Assembly: GCF_015693305.1 (NCBI RefSeq)
Contig: NZ_CP065138.1
Location: 1 to 64,000, forward strand
Direction: 5' to 3'
Source of the DNA: Sphingobium sp. Cam5-1
GTDB lineage: Bacteria > Pseudomonadota > Alphaproteobacteria > Sphingomonadales > Sphingomonadaceae
Length of the DNA stretch: 64,000 nt
Position 1 is the stretch's first letter. Each line of letters opens with the position of its first letter. The notes under the pieces were generated by a model. The model searched no databases, was not told where the DNA came from, and saw nothing but the letters and a program-made list of their open reading frames with translations. This document shows positions 18,289-26,732 of this stretch, piece by piece. The translations under genes were made by a program, and so were the position numbers.

Positions 18289-19158
18289 ATGGACTTCGCC
18301 GCAGCCATGAGCCGCGCCGCGCAGGAGGCTCTGCCTGCCATCATCGCGCTCCCCTTCATGTTGATCCCCTTCATCATAGCCGAACAGATTTGGCCAGCGA
18401 ACCGCAGGCCCGGATGGCGCGACTATGGTCTCAACATCCTGATCGCTCTTTCGACGATCTATCTCGCCCTGCCTGCCGGTGTCGCAGCGGGAATGGCCGG
18501 TGAGGCGCTGCGGGCCTATCTGCCGTGGCAGCCCTTCGGCTTTTCCTATGACGATATCGGTGCACTGCCGATGGCAGGGCCGCTGTTGAAGATCGCCGCG
18601 ATGATCCTGCTACCGCTCCTCCTGCACGACATCTGGTTCTACTGGGCTCACCGGATTGAACATCGGCTCGGCTTCCTGTGGGAGTTCCACAAGCTGCATC
18701 ATAGCGACGAGATTATGAACTGCTCGACCTACGCACGGGACCATTTCCTCCAAGCCGCGTGGATCGCTCTCTTCCCGGCCTTCACCCTGGGATTGCTGTT
18801 CGACATGAATGCGGCGCAGGCGGGCGAGGCGGCTTTATGGTCGAGCCTGTTCCTCAGCCTGCTTTCCATGTTCTACCACAGCGCGATCCGGGTGCGCCTG
18901 CCCTGGCTCGACCGCATCCTCGTGACGCCGCAGGTTCACCGCATCCATCATTCGGTCGATCCCGCCCATCACGATAGCAACTTCGCCGATGTCTTCCCGC
19001 TGTTCGACATCATCTTCGGCACCTATCACCGTCCGCAGCGCGACGATTTCGGGCCGACGGGCCTTGGCACGGATGGCGACAAGCACCGCACGCTGTGGCG
19101 TGCGCAATTTACCCCCGCGCAGCGCGGCGTCGTACGGTTGCTGCGGCGCCGGACCTGA
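18289..19158 (+). CDS. Sterol desaturase / fatty acid hydroxylase family protein
   Basis: Di-iron membrane oxygenase family. The 289-residue product has several hydrophobic segments (about 15-35, 45-65 and 100-125) and the histidine clusters of the fatty acid hydroxylase superfamily: HRIEH near 122, KLHHSDE near 138 and VHRIHHS near 218, with a further HH pair two residues apart in the last block. Substrate is unknown; sphingomonad homologues may act on lipids, hopanoids or carotenoids. The ATG at 18289 (or 18283) follows CAGGGGGATGAGG; the open frame extends upstream to 18100 but that part has no homology signal. Confidence 0.85.
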   Translation: MDFAAAMSRAAQEALPAIIALPFMLIPFIIAEQIWPANRRPGWRDYGLNILIALSTIYLALPAGVAAGMAGEALRAYLPWQPFGFSYDDIGALPMAGPLLKIAAMILLPLLLHDIWFYWAHRIEHRLGFLWEFHKLHHSDEIMNCSTYARDHFLQAAWIALFPAFTLGLLFDMNAAQAGEAALWSSLFLSLLSMFYHSAIRVRLPWLDRILVTPQVHRIHHSVDPAHHDSNFADVFPLFDIIFGTYHRPQRDDFGPTGLGTDGDKHRTLWRAQFTPAQRGVVRLLRRRT

Positions 19159-19167
19159 AAGGCAGGA

Positions 19168-20970
19168 TCAGGCAGGCAGGAACATATCCGGATCAATCGC
19201 CATCAGGCTTTCCGCGCCACCCTCTATCTTCCGCCTCAACGCGCCAGCATCGGGCATAATGCGCTCGGCAAAGAAGCGCGCCGTGACCAGCTTCGCCTCC
19301 AGATAGCGCGCATCACCTTCGCCCGCTTCCAGCAGCGCAGCAGCTGCCTTCGCCATGCGCAGCCACATAAGGCCGGTCGAAACGATGCCCAGGATATGCA
19401 TATAATGCACCGCGCCAGCCCCTGCATTATTAGGGTTCTGCATCGCATTCTGCATCAGCCACATGGTCGCTGCGCCCAACTGCCCGCTGGCCATCTCCAG
19501 CGCTTCAGCCACGCCAGCCAGTTTCGGGTTGCTCTTCGCCTCCGCGACCTCGTCCGCAACGATCTTCAGGAAAGCCTGCAAAGTCCGGCCGCCATTCATC
19601 GGCAGCTTGCGGCCGACGAGGTCCATCGCCTGCACGCCGTTGGTGCCTTCGTAAATTTGGGCAATACGGGCGTCGCGTACATATTGTTCGGCGCCATTTT
19701 CCCAGATGTAGCCATGACCGCCGAATACCTGCTGGCACATGACCGCAACGTCGAAGCCCTTGTCGGTGCCATAGCCTTTCAGCACCGGGGTCAGCAGCTG
19801 GACGAGATCATCAGCGGCCTGCCGTTCCTCCTCGCTCGCGGCATGCTGCGCCAGATCGACCTGCAACGCGCCCCACAGCATCAGCGCGCGCAGCCCTTCG
19901 GTCAGCGCCTTCGCCTCCATCAGCATGCGCCGCACATCGGGGTGGACGAACAGCGTATCGGCTTTTTCGTCTTTGTCTTGCGGGCCGGTCAGCGCACGGC
20001 CTTGCCGCCGGTCGCGCGCATAATGGACCGCGTTCTGGAACGCGATTTCCGCCTGGCCAAGCCCCTGCATGCCTACCCACATGCGCGCGGCGTTCATCAT
20101 AATGAACATGGCGGCGAGGCCCTTATTCTCCTCGCCTACGATCCATCCCTTGGCGCCGTCATAATTCATGACGCAGGTCGCGTTGCCGTGAATGCCCATC
20201 TTGTGTTCGAGCGATCCGCACGACACCGCGTTGCGCTCACCCAACGATCCGTCGTCCTTAACGATGAACTTGGGCACGACGAACAGCGATATGCCCCTGC
20301 TGCCTTCCGGCGCGTCCGGCGTCTTGGCGAGGACGAGGTGGATGATATTCTCGGTCAGGTCCTGCTCGCCCGACGAGATGAAAATCTTCGTGCCGGTGAT
20401 GGCATAGCTGCCGTCATCCTGCCTCACCGCCTTGGTCTTGATGAGGCCAAGGTCTGTGCCCGCATGGGGTTCGGTCAGGTTCATCGTGCCCGTCCATTTG
20501 CCAGACACCATGTTGGGGAGATATTTCTGCTTCTGTTCTTCGCTGCCCTTGGCGAGCAGAGCGGAGACCGCCCCGCTGGTCAGGCCATGATACATTTCGA
20601 AGCTGTGATTGGCCGACAGCACATATTCGCCGACAGCCGAAGCGACGATATTGGGTAGGCCTTGTCCACCATATTCGACCGGCGCGTGCAGCGTGGTCCA
20701 GCCACCCTCGACATAGGTGTCGAATGCCTGTTTGAAGCCCGGTGGCGTCGTGACGCTGCCATCCGGGTTTCGAACGCACCCTTCCTTGTCGCCGACGGCA
20801 TTGAGCGGAAAGAGTACTTCCTCAGCAACCTTCGCGCCCTCTGTAAGGATGGCATCCACCAGATCCGGCGTCGCGCTCTCAAAGCCGGGCAGATGGGTAT
20901 AGCGATCAAGGCCCACCACATGGTCGAGTATGAAGCGCGTTTCGCGAATCGGGGCGGAATAGCTGGGCAT
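19168..20970 (-). CDS. Acyl-CoA dehydrogenase (DmdC-like, with C-terminal extension)
   Basis: FAD enzyme that oxidises acyl-CoA to enoyl-CoA. At 600 residues it belongs to the long group that includes 3-methylmercaptopropionyl-CoA dehydrogenase, with a C-terminal extension. Visible blocks are [13 protein letters not shown] near 160, [12 protein letters not shown] near 195, and the catalytic-region sequence [20 protein letters not shown] near 430-450. The start at 20970 has a GGAGAAG ribosome binding site; upstream in-frame codons overlap the MerR gene. It lies 34 bases after that regulator on the same strand, so the substrate is probably the regulator's pathway (branched-chain or short acyl-CoA), which is an inference. 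Confidence 0.92.
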   Translation of the reverse strand: MPSYSAPIRETRFILDHVVGLDRYTHLPGFESATPDLVDAILTEGAKVAEEVLFPLNAVGDKEGCVRNPDGSVTTPPGFKQAFDTYVEGGWTTLHAPVEYGGQGLPNIVASAVGEYVLSANHSFEMYHGLTSGAVSALLAKGSEEQKQKYLPNMVSGKWTGTMNLTEPHAGTDLGLIKTKAVRQDDGSYAITGTKIFISSGEQDLTENIIHLVLAKTPDAPEGSRGISLFVVPKFIVKDDGSLGERNAVSCGSLEHKMGIHGNATCVMNYDGAKGWIVGEENKGLAAMFIMMNAARMWVGMQGLGQAEIAFQNAVHYARDRRQGRALTGPQDKDEKADTLFVHPDVRRMLMEAKALTEGLRALMLWGALQVDLAQHAASEEERQAADDLVQLLTPVLKGYGTDKGFDVAVMCQQVFGGHGYIWENGAEQYVRDARIAQIYEGTNGVQAMDLVGRKLPMNGGRTLQAFLKIVADEVAEAKSNPKLAGVAEALEMASGQLGAATMWLMQNAMQNPNNAGAGAVHYMHILGIVSTGLMWLRMAKAAAALLEAGEGDARYLEAKLVTARFFAERIMPDAGALRRKIEGGAESLMAIDPDMFLPA

Positions 20971-21004
20971 CAATCTTCTCCGGTTATCTTTTCGTCGCGA
21001 ATGT

Positions 21005-21415
21005 TCAGGGCTTGTCGAGAGCCGCGACAAAGCCCGAAAGTTCCGCGATGGCGGCATCTATGTCGCTTTTCTGGCGGGTGAGCAGTTCGATGCGAGCCTT
21101 GCATTTGGCGACTGTGACGCGCCGCTGCTCCTCATGTTCCTCATCCGCATCGTAAAGGTCGATCATTTCGCGGATCTCGGCGAGGCTGAAGCCGACCCTT
21201 TTGCCACGCAGGATCCAGGCAAGCCTAGCGCGGTCACGGCGCGAATAGATGCGGGCGAGGCCATGACGTTCCGGTGCGATCAGCCCTTCATCCTCATAGA
21301 AGCGCAGGGCGCGGGCCGTGACGCCAAACTCCTCCGACAGGTCGGTGATCGTGTAGCTCTGCCGTTCCTTGTGATCGGGCAGTTCGATGCCCGCGATGCT
21401 GCTGCGCTGGTCCAT
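21005..21415 (-). CDS. MerR family regulator (LiuR-like)
   Basis: The 136-residue protein has an N-terminal MerR winged helix ([20 protein letters not shown] at about 20-39, DEGLIAPER, then a second wing) and a C-terminal coiled coil (about 85-135) with only one cysteine and no metal-binding cluster, as expected for the acyl-CoA-responsive LiuR group. It precedes the acyl-CoA dehydrogenase on the same strand. A palindrome of the type bound by this group lies just upstream (21435-21452), indicating autoregulation. Confidence 0.88.
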   Translation of the reverse strand: MDQRSSIAGIELPDHKERQSYTITDLSEEFGVTARALRFYEDEGLIAPERHGLARIYSRRDRARLAWILRGKRVGFSLAEIREMIDLYDADEEHEEQRRVTVAKCKARIELLTRQKSDIDAAIAELSGFVAALDKP

Positions 21416-21434
21416 GGCGTCTTAGCTAGGAAAG

Positions 21435-21452
21435 CTTTACGTTAACGTCAAG
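21435..21452 (-). promoter_or_regulatory. Putative MerR operator and promoter
   Basis: The near-perfect palindrome CTTTACGTTAACGTCAAG overlaps a minus-strand promoter: -35 TTGACG, then 17 bases, then -10 TAGCTA, followed 7 bases later by the ATG of the MerR gene. The spacing puts transcription start at or next to the start codon. The palindrome also lies 25 bases upstream of the divergent DUF2946 gene. Confidence 0.6.
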
Positions 21453-21476
21453 TGCGATCTGCGGCAATTTGGCCTG

Positions 21477-21923
21477 ATGACAGAAGCGCGGGGGCAGGTT
21501 AAGCGGCGCCTGATGACGGGGGCAATCAGACAATCGGAGGTCGCGCGGGGCTTGCTGGCCGCGTTGGCGCTGCTTGTCCTGGCCATCCAGTTGATTACGC
21601 CCGTCGGCTTCATGCCGGTTCGTACGGAGCGGGGCATGATGGTGACCCTCTGTACGGGGCAGGGCGCGGTCAGCGTCCTGGTCTATCGCGAACAAGCGCC
21701 GGGGAAAGAACATCATTCGCAGGATGATGGCGGCCCGGTTCAGCAGCATTGCTCCTTTGCCGCCTCGGTTCAGCCGGTGGTTCCTCCGCTGATTCTGGCT
21801 GATCTGCCACTGCCAGTGTGGCAGACTGTTTTCGGGCCTATCGCATTCGCGCTCAAGACAGGGCTGATCGCCCGACTTGCCGCACCGCCCCCGCCATCAT
21901 CCGGTCCTCCCCTGTCCTCCTGA
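21477..21923 (+). CDS. DUF2946 family protein
   Basis: The 148-residue product has a membrane/signal-like segment (GLLAALALLVLAIQLITPVGFMPV at about 26-49 in two blocks), a single cysteine-glycine motif (LCTGQG), a histidine pair (KEHHSQDD) and a later HCSF, then a second hydrophobic stretch. This fits DUF2946, a family found beside TonB-dependent receptors and often linked to copper. It lies 53 bases upstream of the TonB receptor gene in the same direction. A second ATG at 21513 is an alternative start. Function is unknown. Confidence 0.7.
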   Translation: MTEARGQVKRRLMTGAIRQSEVARGLLAALALLVLAIQLITPVGFMPVRTERGMMVTLCTGQGAVSVLVYREQAPGKEHHSQDDGGPVQQHCSFAASVQPVVPPLILADLPLPVWQTVFGPIAFALKTGLIARLAAPPPPSSGPPLSS

Positions 21924-21976
21924 AGCTGTCGTTTATGCCGCGCTGAGCGCGGCACGATTTTCTTGAGGATGAATTC

Positions 21977-24025
21977 ATGTCTGCATTTACCGCTTTGCGC
22001 AGCGTGTCGCTGTGCGCCCTTGCCTGTTCGCCGCTTTCCACCCCAGCTTTTGCTGATGAAGCTGGCGATGAGGGCCGTATCATCGTAACCGCCAGTCCTA
22101 CGGTAGAGGACGCCGTTACCCATATAAGCCGGACGGCGGGCGGCGCCGATGTCGTTGCTGCCAAGGATTTCGAGGACAAGCTGGCCGTATCGCTGCGCGA
22201 CGCGCTGGCCTTCTCCGCAGGTGTCTACACGCAACCGCGCTTTGGTCAGGAGGTGCGCATTTCGATACGCGGTTCGGGGCTGTCGCGGAGCTTCCATATG
22301 CGGGGCCTGACGCTGTTGCAGGATGGCATCCCGATCAACATGGCCGACGACAATGGAGACTTTCAGGAACTGGACCCGCAGGTGTTCCAGCATCTGGAGG
22401 TCTATCGCGGCGGCAATGCGCTGCGACTTGGCGGATCGACATTGGGTGGCGCCATCAATGCGGTGACACCGACCGGACGGACGATGCCGGGCGCGGAGTT
22501 GCGCATGGATGGGGGCTCGTTCGATACGCTGCGTGCGAAGGCGGCCTATGGTTATGCCGATGCTCGTGGTGACGCCTGGGCAGCGATTACCGCCGACAGG
22601 TCCGATGGGGATCGCGCTCACGGAGAGAGACGCGCTTTGCGTTTCAACGGCAATGTTGGGATCAAGTTGAACGATCGAGTGGAAACCCGTTTCTATGTCA
22701 GCGCCCAAACGATCCGGCAGAAGCTGTCGGGAGCGCTGACCGAGGTGGATGCGCTGAATGACCCAATCAAGGGCAATTTCGCAGGTGATCAGGCGCGCAA
22801 CATCGATTCCATCCGGTTTCAGAACCGCACCACGGTTGAACTGGACGGCGGTCGACTGGCCTTTGGCGCCTATTTCAATGCGAAGGCTCTGAACCATCCC
22901 ATTTATCAGGTGGTCGATCAGAAATCGGAGGATCGTGGACTGTTCGCCAGCCTTGACCTTTCGGGAGAGGTGCGGGGGCTCCCGGTAGAACTAACGCTGG
23001 GGACGCAGGCACGTTTTGGCCACGGTGATTTCCGGCAGTTTGTTAATATCGACGGCAAAGCGGGCGCTCTCACGTCCATGCAAAAGGCGCGGGCGCAGAC
23101 GATCAACAGCTATGCGGAGGCCAGGATCGCTCCGGTTCAGGGCTTATGGCTGATCGCGGGTGGCATCTATACGCATGGAGAGAGGCGGCTGGACAATCGC
23201 CTAGCGCCTTTACGAAGCGGCGAGGCGAAGTTCGATAGCTTCGCTCCTAAATTCGGGATTCTGTATGCATCCTCTCAGAAGGTACAGGTCTACGCAAATT
23301 ACAGCCGGTCTGTGGAGTTGCCTGGCTTCATCGAACTGGGCCAGATTGCGGCTGGGCCAGGAGGACCGCTGCCCGGCTTCACGCCACTCGATGCGCAGCG
23401 GGCCTGGACGGCGGAAATCGGCACGCGTGGCAGCATGGGTCCAGCCCATTGGGACATAAGCCTCTATCGCGCGGACCTGAAAGGCGAGTTGCTGCAATAT
23501 AATGTTCAGCCGGGCGTCATTCCGGCGGCAACATTCAACGCGGGCCGGACACGGCACCAGGGCATCGAGGCCGCGCTGGACCTGAAGCTCGCGCCTTGGG
23601 CGACGTTGCGGCAGGTCTACCAGTATAGCGACTTCCGTTTCCGGAATGACGCGCAATTCGGCAACAATCGCCTCCCCGTCGTGCCACGTCATTTCTACCG
23701 CGCGGAAGTCAAGCTGGGAACCGATCGCGCCAGCATCGCTCCGGCTGTGGAATGGGTGCCGCAGGGTGCCTGGGTCGATTATAACAATAGCAAGCGGGTT
23801 GATGGCTATGCGACGTTCAACATCGGGGCGCAGGCGCAGTTGACGAAGGGCGTCAGCCTGTTCGTCGATGCACGCAATCTGACGGGTAAGCGAGCGATAG
23901 GCGATATCGGAGCGCTTGTAAGCTACAAGACGGACGATCCCCTTACGCCTGGGAACCAGGCCAGTGCGGCCTTCTATCCCATCGAACGCCGGGCGGTCTA
24001 TGCGGGCGTGCGCGCGCGTCTCTGA
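21977..24025 (+). CDS. TonB-dependent outer-membrane receptor
   Basis: The 682-residue product has a signal peptide (cleavage after FADEA, near 25), a plug domain (about 35-160, with RISIRGSGLSRSFHMRG and GSTLGGAINAVT) and a 22-strand barrel ending in an aromatic-type terminus (YAGVRARL). The plug resembles the FecA/copper-receptor group. Ligand cannot be read from sequence; the DUF2946 gene upstream hints at metal, perhaps copper. The ATG is preceded by GAGGATGAATTC. Confidence 0.9.
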   Translation: MSAFTALRSVSLCALACSPLSTPAFADEAGDEGRIIVTASPTVEDAVTHISRTAGGADVVAAKDFEDKLAVSLRDALAFSAGVYTQPRFGQEVRISIRGSGLSRSFHMRGLTLLQDGIPINMADDNGDFQELDPQVFQHLEVYRGGNALRLGGSTLGGAINAVTPTGRTMPGAELRMDGGSFDTLRAKAAYGYADARGDAWAAITADRSDGDRAHGERRALRFNGNVGIKLNDRVETRFYVSAQTIRQKLSGALTEVDALNDPIKGNFAGDQARNIDSIRFQNRTTVELDGGRLAFGAYFNAKALNHPIYQVVDQKSEDRGLFASLDLSGEVRGLPVELTLGTQARFGHGDFRQFVNIDGKAGALTSMQKARAQTINSYAEARIAPVQGLWLIAGGIYTHGERRLDNRLAPLRSGEAKFDSFAPKFGILYASSQKVQVYANYSRSVELPGFIELGQIAAGPGGPLPGFTPLDAQRAWTAEIGTRGSMGPAHWDISLYRADLKGELLQYNVQPGVIPAATFNAGRTRHQGIEAALDLKLAPWATLRQVYQYSDFRFRNDAQFGNNRLPVVPRHFYRAEVKLGTDRASIAPAVEWVPQGAWVDYNNSKRVDGYATFNIGAQAQLTKGVSLFVDARNLTGKRAIGDIGALVSYKTDDPLTPGNQASAAFYPIERRAVYAGVRARL

Positions 24026-24090
24026 AAAGGCAGCGGCCTATCCTCATGAGGGGGTGGAGCGGGGCGGTAAATGCGGCTAGAGGCGGCGCC

Positions 24091-25710
24091 ATGTTGCGTC
24101 TATCCGGCCTAAAGTTGCCCCTCGACCACCCGGCCGATGCGATGCCTGCCGCCATTTGCGAGCGGCTGGGAATTGAGGCATCGGACCTCGTCCGTCACGT
24201 CATCGTGCGCCGGGGCAATGATGCCCGGCGAAAGACTGCGATCCAGCTGGTTTATACTGTCGATGTCGAGTTGATGGACGAGGCTGCGGTGCTTGAACGG
24301 CTGGCGGGCGACCACGATGTGCGCCGCCGCCCGGACACCGACTACCGCTTTGTCACGCATGCGCCACAAGGCTGGTCGGGGAAGCGCCCGGTCGTCGTGG
24401 GCGCAGGCCCATGTGGGCTTTTCGCGGGACTGATCCTCGCGCAGATGGGCTTCCGGCCCATAATCCTCGACCGTGGCAAGGTCGTGCGGGAGAGGACCAA
24501 GGATACTTGGGGTCTTTGGCGGCGAGCCGAACTGAATCCCGACAGCAATGTCCAGTTCGGGGAAGGTGGCGCGGGCACCTTTTCGGATGGCAAGCTGTAT
24601 TGCCGTGTGAAGGATCCGCGTTTCCTGGGCCGCAAGGTGCTGGAGGAATTTGTCGCGGCGGGCGCGCCTGAAGACATATTGACCGAAGCGCACCCTCATA
24701 TCGGGACGTTTCGCCTTGTCAGCATGGTCGAAAGCCTGCGCCGCCAGATCGAGCAGCTGGGCGGCGAATATCGCTGGCAGCACAAGGTCGATGAGCTGGA
24801 GATGGAGCGGCAAGGCGACGGAACGCAGCGCCTGCGCGGACTGCATCTTTCCGACGGCAGCTTTATAGAGGCCGACCATGTTGTGCTTGCCGTCGGACAC
24901 AGCGCCCGCCCGACTTTCGAGATGTTGCACCGGCGCGGTGTTCATATCGAAGCCAAGCCCTTTTCAATAGGGGTGCGGATCGAACATCCACAAAGCTGGA
25001 TCGATCGAGCCCGCTATGGCAAATGCGCGGGTCACCCGGTACTTGGAGCAGCAGCCTACAGCCTCGCGCATCATTGCGAGAATGGCCGCACCGTTTACAG
25101 CTTCTGCATGTGTCCGGGGGGGCGCGTGGTCGCTGCCACGTCTGAAGAGGGGCGTGTCGTCACCAACGGCATGAGCCAATATAGCCGTGCGGAATTCAAC
25201 GCCAATTCAGGCCTGGTGGTTGGCATAGAGCCGGAGCGTGATTTCCCCGGAGGACCTTTGGCGGGCATCGACCTTCAGCGGCATTGGGAAAGTCAGGCCT
25301 TTGTCGCGGGCGGCTCCTCCTACTGGGCTCCAGGCCAAAAGGTCGGCGATTTCATGGCGCGGCGTCCCTCCACGACGCTGGGGGAAGTGGTCCCTTCCTA
25401 CAAGCCGGGCGTCACCATGACCGATCTGTCCCTCTGCCTGCCTGACTTTGCGATCGATGCCTTTCGCGAGGCGCTGCCTGCATTTGGCCGACAGATTGCC
25501 AATTATGATCACCCCGATGCGGTCATGACCGGTGTCGAAACTCGAACCTCATCCCCTATCCGCATCACACGCGGCAGGGATTTTCAGAGCCTGAATGTGG
25601 CCGGACTTTACCCGGCTGGCGAAGGCGCAGGCTATGCAGGTGGCATATTGTCGGCGGCCATTGATGGCATCAAGGTTGGGGAAGCCGTCGGCTTGGCGAT
25701 TTCCACCTGA
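24091..25710 (+). CDS. FAD-dependent dehydrogenase (COG2509 type)
   Basis: The 539-residue protein has an N-terminal extension with an ACT-like fold typical of this family (about 1-95), then a Rossmann FAD loop (VVVGAGPCGLFAGLILAQ near 98-115), and a substrate region with FGEGGAGTFSDGKLY near 155. It ends in a second FAD block, GLYPAGEGAGYAGGI. No catalytic cysteine pair or NAD-binding second Rossmann fold is obvious. The function of this widespread family is not established. Start at 24091 is chosen by the conserved LRLSGLKLPLDHP opening. Confidence 0.8.
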   Translation: MLRLSGLKLPLDHPADAMPAAICERLGIEASDLVRHVIVRRGNDARRKTAIQLVYTVDVELMDEAAVLERLAGDHDVRRRPDTDYRFVTHAPQGWSGKRPVVVGAGPCGLFAGLILAQMGFRPIILDRGKVVRERTKDTWGLWRRAELNPDSNVQFGEGGAGTFSDGKLYCRVKDPRFLGRKVLEEFVAAGAPEDILTEAHPHIGTFRLVSMVESLRRQIEQLGGEYRWQHKVDELEMERQGDGTQRLRGLHLSDGSFIEADHVVLAVGHSARPTFEMLHRRGVHIEAKPFSIGVRIEHPQSWIDRARYGKCAGHPVLGAAAYSLAHHCENGRTVYSFCMCPGGRVVAATSEEGRVVTNGMSQYSRAEFNANSGLVVGIEPERDFPGGPLAGIDLQRHWESQAFVAGGSSYWAPGQKVGDFMARRPSTTLGEVVPSYKPGVTMTDLSLCLPDFAIDAFREALPAFGRQIANYDHPDAVMTGVETRTSSPIRITRGRDFQSLNVAGLYPAGEGAGYAGGILSAAIDGIKVGEAVGLAIST

Positions 25711-25990
25711 GTCGTGCGGCGTTGCCGTAAGGGAAGTCCGTCAAAATCCAATGAGGGTAGCGGTTTAACGCTGTCTTTTAGCAAGCTCAAACAAGTTAAG
25801 CGGCCAAGTTACTTTCGATCGATAAATTTAGCTTCGATGAAATAATTTTTATGCCTATGACTTCATTGGTGATAATTTGTTACCCGGGCAGGCGGCTTTG
25901 CAATATATAAGCAGCCGCTGCTCTCGGCCGGTCCGACGCTGCCGCAGCGGCTTTTCAGTAAAAATTGCTAGAGAAACAGAGGAGGCCTCT
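25711..25990. other. AT-rich intergenic region with hairpin in the 5' leader of the next gene
   Basis: The stretch 25770-25880 is clearly AT-rich against its surroundings (for example ATAATTTTTATG near 25843). A perfect 9-bp stem AGCCGCTGC / GCAGCGGCT at 25913-25952 is followed by TTTTC, resembling a terminator or attenuator placed 38 bases upstream of the start at 25991, which itself has an AGGAGG site at 25979. No open frame or RNA gene was recognised. Confidence 0.5.
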
Positions 25991-26488
25991 ATGTATGCCA
26001 AGCCTGTGATGGCGGCGCTTTGCGTCTGTTTGGCTGTGCCGATGGCGGCAGATGCCAGGCAGGGATCTGGGCAACTGACGGTGGTGGCACCCGATAAAAG
26101 CGCAATAAGCTATGAAAAGTGGACGGATCGGACAGCATCAAGATTGTCTCGGAGCATCCGTCAGGCAACGTCCCTTTATCGTGACGGAGCATCGATCGGA
26201 TATTCCCGCGTGCAGTTCCGTCTGGGAGAACAAGGGCGGCCGGAAAATATTTCTCTGGCGGGCTCTTCGGCATCCCGCAGTGTCGATCGCATATCGATGC
26301 GCGCTATCCGATCGATGGGATCGCTTTACCCCTTACCGCAGGAGGTGCGCCCTGGGTCGAAGTTCGAGGCATGGGTGATTGTGGCGAATGATGCGACGGA
26401 CAGGGACAATATGCTGAGCAGTTTGCGCGCTCAACACTTTGCGCAGGCGGCGGCCGATCGGCCGATCCTCCTCGCGGCGCGTAAATAG
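25991..26488 (+). CDS. Secreted protein with TonB C-terminal-like domain
   Basis: The 165-residue product has a signal peptide (MYAKPVMAALCVCLAVPMAA) and then a domain that resembles the C-terminal domain of TonB (about 55-150): YSRVQFRLGEQGRPENISL, then RSVDRISMRAIRSMGSLYPLP. It lacks the membrane anchor plus proline-rich arm of a true TonB. The role is unknown; similar orphan domains are frequent in sphingomonads rich in TonB receptors. The start follows GAGGAGGCC. Expression may be controlled by the hairpin in its leader, and a terminator follows it. Confidence 0.65.
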   Translation: MYAKPVMAALCVCLAVPMAADARQGSGQLTVVAPDKSAISYEKWTDRTASRLSRSIRQATSLYRDGASIGYSRVQFRLGEQGRPENISLAGSSASRSVDRISMRAIRSMGSLYPLPQEVRPGSKFEAWVIVANDATDRDNMLSSLRAQHFAQAAADRPILLAARK

Positions 26489-26553
26489 CAGCAAAGTCGG
26501 CTCCAGGCGCGCGCATGTAGTGTGCGTCTTGAGCAGCGTGAAACTTACCGTCA

Positions 26554-26592
26554 AAGGCGGCGTTCCCCATGCCATGCGCCGCCTTCATTTTC
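26554..26592 (+). terminator. Rho-independent terminator
   Basis: The perfect stem AAGGCGGCG / CGCCGCCTT has a 14-base loop and is followed by CATTTTC. It lies 65 bases after the stop codon of the TonB-C-like protein gene. Confidence 0.5.
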
Positions 26593-26732
26593 GATCTTCA
26601 CAATGGCACCGGCTTTACCCGCGATCATCTCGATCCCGACCCGCTTTAACATTGATCCTCAAGGAAGGTGTTGATTTCATTCCAGTTAAGGTGTCGATTG
26701 GTGCCGTGATCATAAGCGGGACTTGAGGACCG

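Noticed and set aside
19396-20658. 420-codon plus-strand open frame opposite the acyl-CoA dehydrogenase
   Set aside because: Antisense to a clear enzyme; no initiation signal.
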